DNA of 40,736 bases from positions 1 through 40,736 of the forward strand of contig JBKPDL010000012.1 in NCBI GenBank assembly GCA_046727855.1, given 5' to 3'. The notes beneath the pieces were generated by a model that was not told the DNA's origin, made no database searches, and worked only from the letters and a program-made list of their open reading frames with translations. A program made the position numbers and the translations under genes. Shown piece by piece: positions 39,791 to 40,736 of the stretch (the first letter of the stretch is position 1; every line of letters starts with the position of its first letter). This DNA is from DASPWV01 sp046727855. GTDB lineage: Bacteria > Acidobacteriota > Vicinamibacteria > Vicinamibacterales > UBA2999.

Positions 39791-40736
39791 GCTTTCGGGA
39801 GGGCTTGGAATGCGGCCGGACGGTATTTGCGGACCTCGTGCAGCTTCTGTGCGATCGTCACCTGCTCCCAGAAATCCTCTGCGACCGGCGGATGCGGGCG
39901 CCGCGGGGTGCGCCGTACCTGATCGACAAACTTCAGAAGCGTACCCGCGAAGTCGCGCGCTGTGAGCCGGCCGAGCGCCGCCTCCTGGGAGCGGACGATG
40001 CGATCGTACAACGCGGTGTCAGTGACAATCTGGTCGATCAATCCAGCCACCAGCATCGGGTCCTTGTCCTTTAGCAGCACCCCGCCGCCGTCCATGGTCG
40101 CAGGCACTGCTGCGGCCGCATACGCGATGACCGGCACGCCCATGTGGAAGGCTTCGACGAGCGGGACGCAGAAGCCCTCGTGCTCGCTCGCGCACACGAA
40201 CACGTCGGCGATCTCGTAGAAGGCGATCAACTCCTCGTTGGTGACGTGGCCGAGGAAGTGCACGTCGCGCGTGCCAAGCGTCGCCACAAGATGGTTGAGC
40301 GTGGCGACGTAGCTTTCAAAGCCGCCTTGCGCGCCGACGAAGAGCAGTCGTGAGCAGGGGTTGAACCAACGCTTGTAGGCGTGGAACCAGCGGATGACGT
40401 CCTCGAGCCGCTTGTTGGGGATGGTGCGGCCGACAAATAACAGGTTGACCCAGTCGTCATCGAACTGCCGCACGGCGATGTCGTTCGGTGTCCCGCTCAA
40501 GTGGGAAAAGTCGGGTACCACCGGAAGCACGCCCGTCGGTGCGAATCCAATGGCCTCGAGCTCCTGGCGGTTGTACTCAGAATCGCCGAGGCCGAGGTCG
40601 CAACGATTCGCATACAAAGTCAGCTCGCGGCGACCGATATAACAGAGCTGCACGAGAACAGGCTGCACGTCGACGAAGTACTCGGGCGGAGTGATGTTGT
40701 GATAGACGAGCACCATTCGGTCGGGCAGCGCATACG
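39787..40736 (-). CDS. GT4-type glycosyltransferase, 5' end outside the window
   Basis: A GT-B glycosyltransferase fragment of at least 315 residues. It runs off the right edge: the codons before the first in-window ATG (40716) still read YALPDR in frame, and the gene clearly begins further out. The conserved blocks are GDSEYNRQELEAIGFAPTGV, LFVGRTIPNKRLEDVIRW and SEHEGFCVPLVEAF with the EX7E pair. It is paralogous to the gene at 38726-39790. The tail after the donor domain (PRRPHPPVAEDFWEQV) is specific to it. It is first, or early, in the glycosyltransferase operon. Confidence 0.88.
   Translation of the reverse strand, partial: YALPDRMVLVYHNITPPEYFVDVQPVLVQLCYIGRRELTLYANRCDLGLGDSEYNRQELEAIGFAPTGVLPVVPDFSHLSGTPNDIAVRQFDDDWVNLLFVGRTIPNKRLEDVIRWFHAYKRWFNPCSRLLFVGAQGGFESYVATLNHLVATLGTRDVHFLGHVTNEELIAFYEIADVFVCASEHEGFCVPLVEAFHMGVPVIAYAAAAVPATMDGGGVLLKDKDPMLVAGLIDQIVTDTALYDRIVRSQEAALGRLTARDFAGTLLKFVDQVRRTPRRPHPPVAEDFWEQVTIAQKLHEVRKYRPAAFQALPKA

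Noticed and set aside
1..40736. tRNA or rRNA genes
   Set aside because: I looked for cloverleaf-type arms and rRNA-like stretches in the gaps and found none. All large gaps are accounted for by repeats or promoters. No computed search was run.

Overview
The window looks like chromosomal DNA of a high-GC, Gram-negative member of the Acidobacteriota, probably from the Vicinamibacteria or a close class. That placement is an inference from gene content: a VWFA-related protein of the acidobacterial type, a carboxypeptidase-regulatory-domain beta-barrel protein, PDZ-linked histidine kinases, many GTG starts and short repeat families. I see no rRNA, tRNA, CRISPR array, phage gene or transposase. Most of the window is housekeeping DNA with short accessory patches.

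Layout. 1-1876: a possible gene tail, an M23 lipoprotein peptidase and a small outer-membrane barrel. 1949-5485: a tight DUF1015-serA-serC operon for serine synthesis, without serB. 5484-5649: a heptamer repeat element filling the gap to the convergent pcnB. 7107-10646: a TPR-like secreted protein, then polA on the other strand. 10697-11874: a lipoprotein-cupin pair, convergent with a BON-domain protein. 12518-15697: an operon of a TonB-like protein with an N-terminal helix-turn-helix, a two-TM protein and a VWFA protein. 15848-21431: an SDR oxidoreductase, a methyltransferase-like protein divergent from inositol-3-phosphate synthase, a membrane protein, a fragment of an ExeA-type ATPase and acetyl-CoA synthetase. 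21504-26045: a LolD/MacB-type ATPase, then (minus strand) the catalytic subunit of methylmalonyl-CoA mutase followed by two Opp/Dpp-type ATPases with no permeases. 26046-26996: a regulatory patch with a near-perfect sigma-70 promoter, a foldable leader and a 106-residue protein, then a repeat that cuts off a phosphoglycerate mutase remnant. 26997-29615: glgC and eno. 29730-32765: two exported proteins. 32939-37342: a PDZ-GAF-PAS histidine kinase and an NtrC-type regulator behind a candidate sigma-54 promoter. 37485-40736: three overlapping glycosyltransferase genes, the first running off the window.

How the genes fit together. Serine synthesis (serA, serC), lower glycolysis and glycogen entry (eno, glgC, the gpmA remnant), acetate activation (acs) and methylmalonyl-CoA handling form a central-carbon set. 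The envelope is served by the M23 peptidase, barrel proteins, TonB-like protein, VWFA protein and glycosyltransferases. Three traits recur and are the most interesting part. First, -10 hexamers lie only 6-10 nt before many start codons, which suggests leaderless mRNAs. Second, 7-bp tandem repeats sit in gaps between convergent genes, and one of them abuts a truncated gpmA. Third, a palindromic repeat family (GCGGACCTGAAGGTCCGC) clusters around eno.
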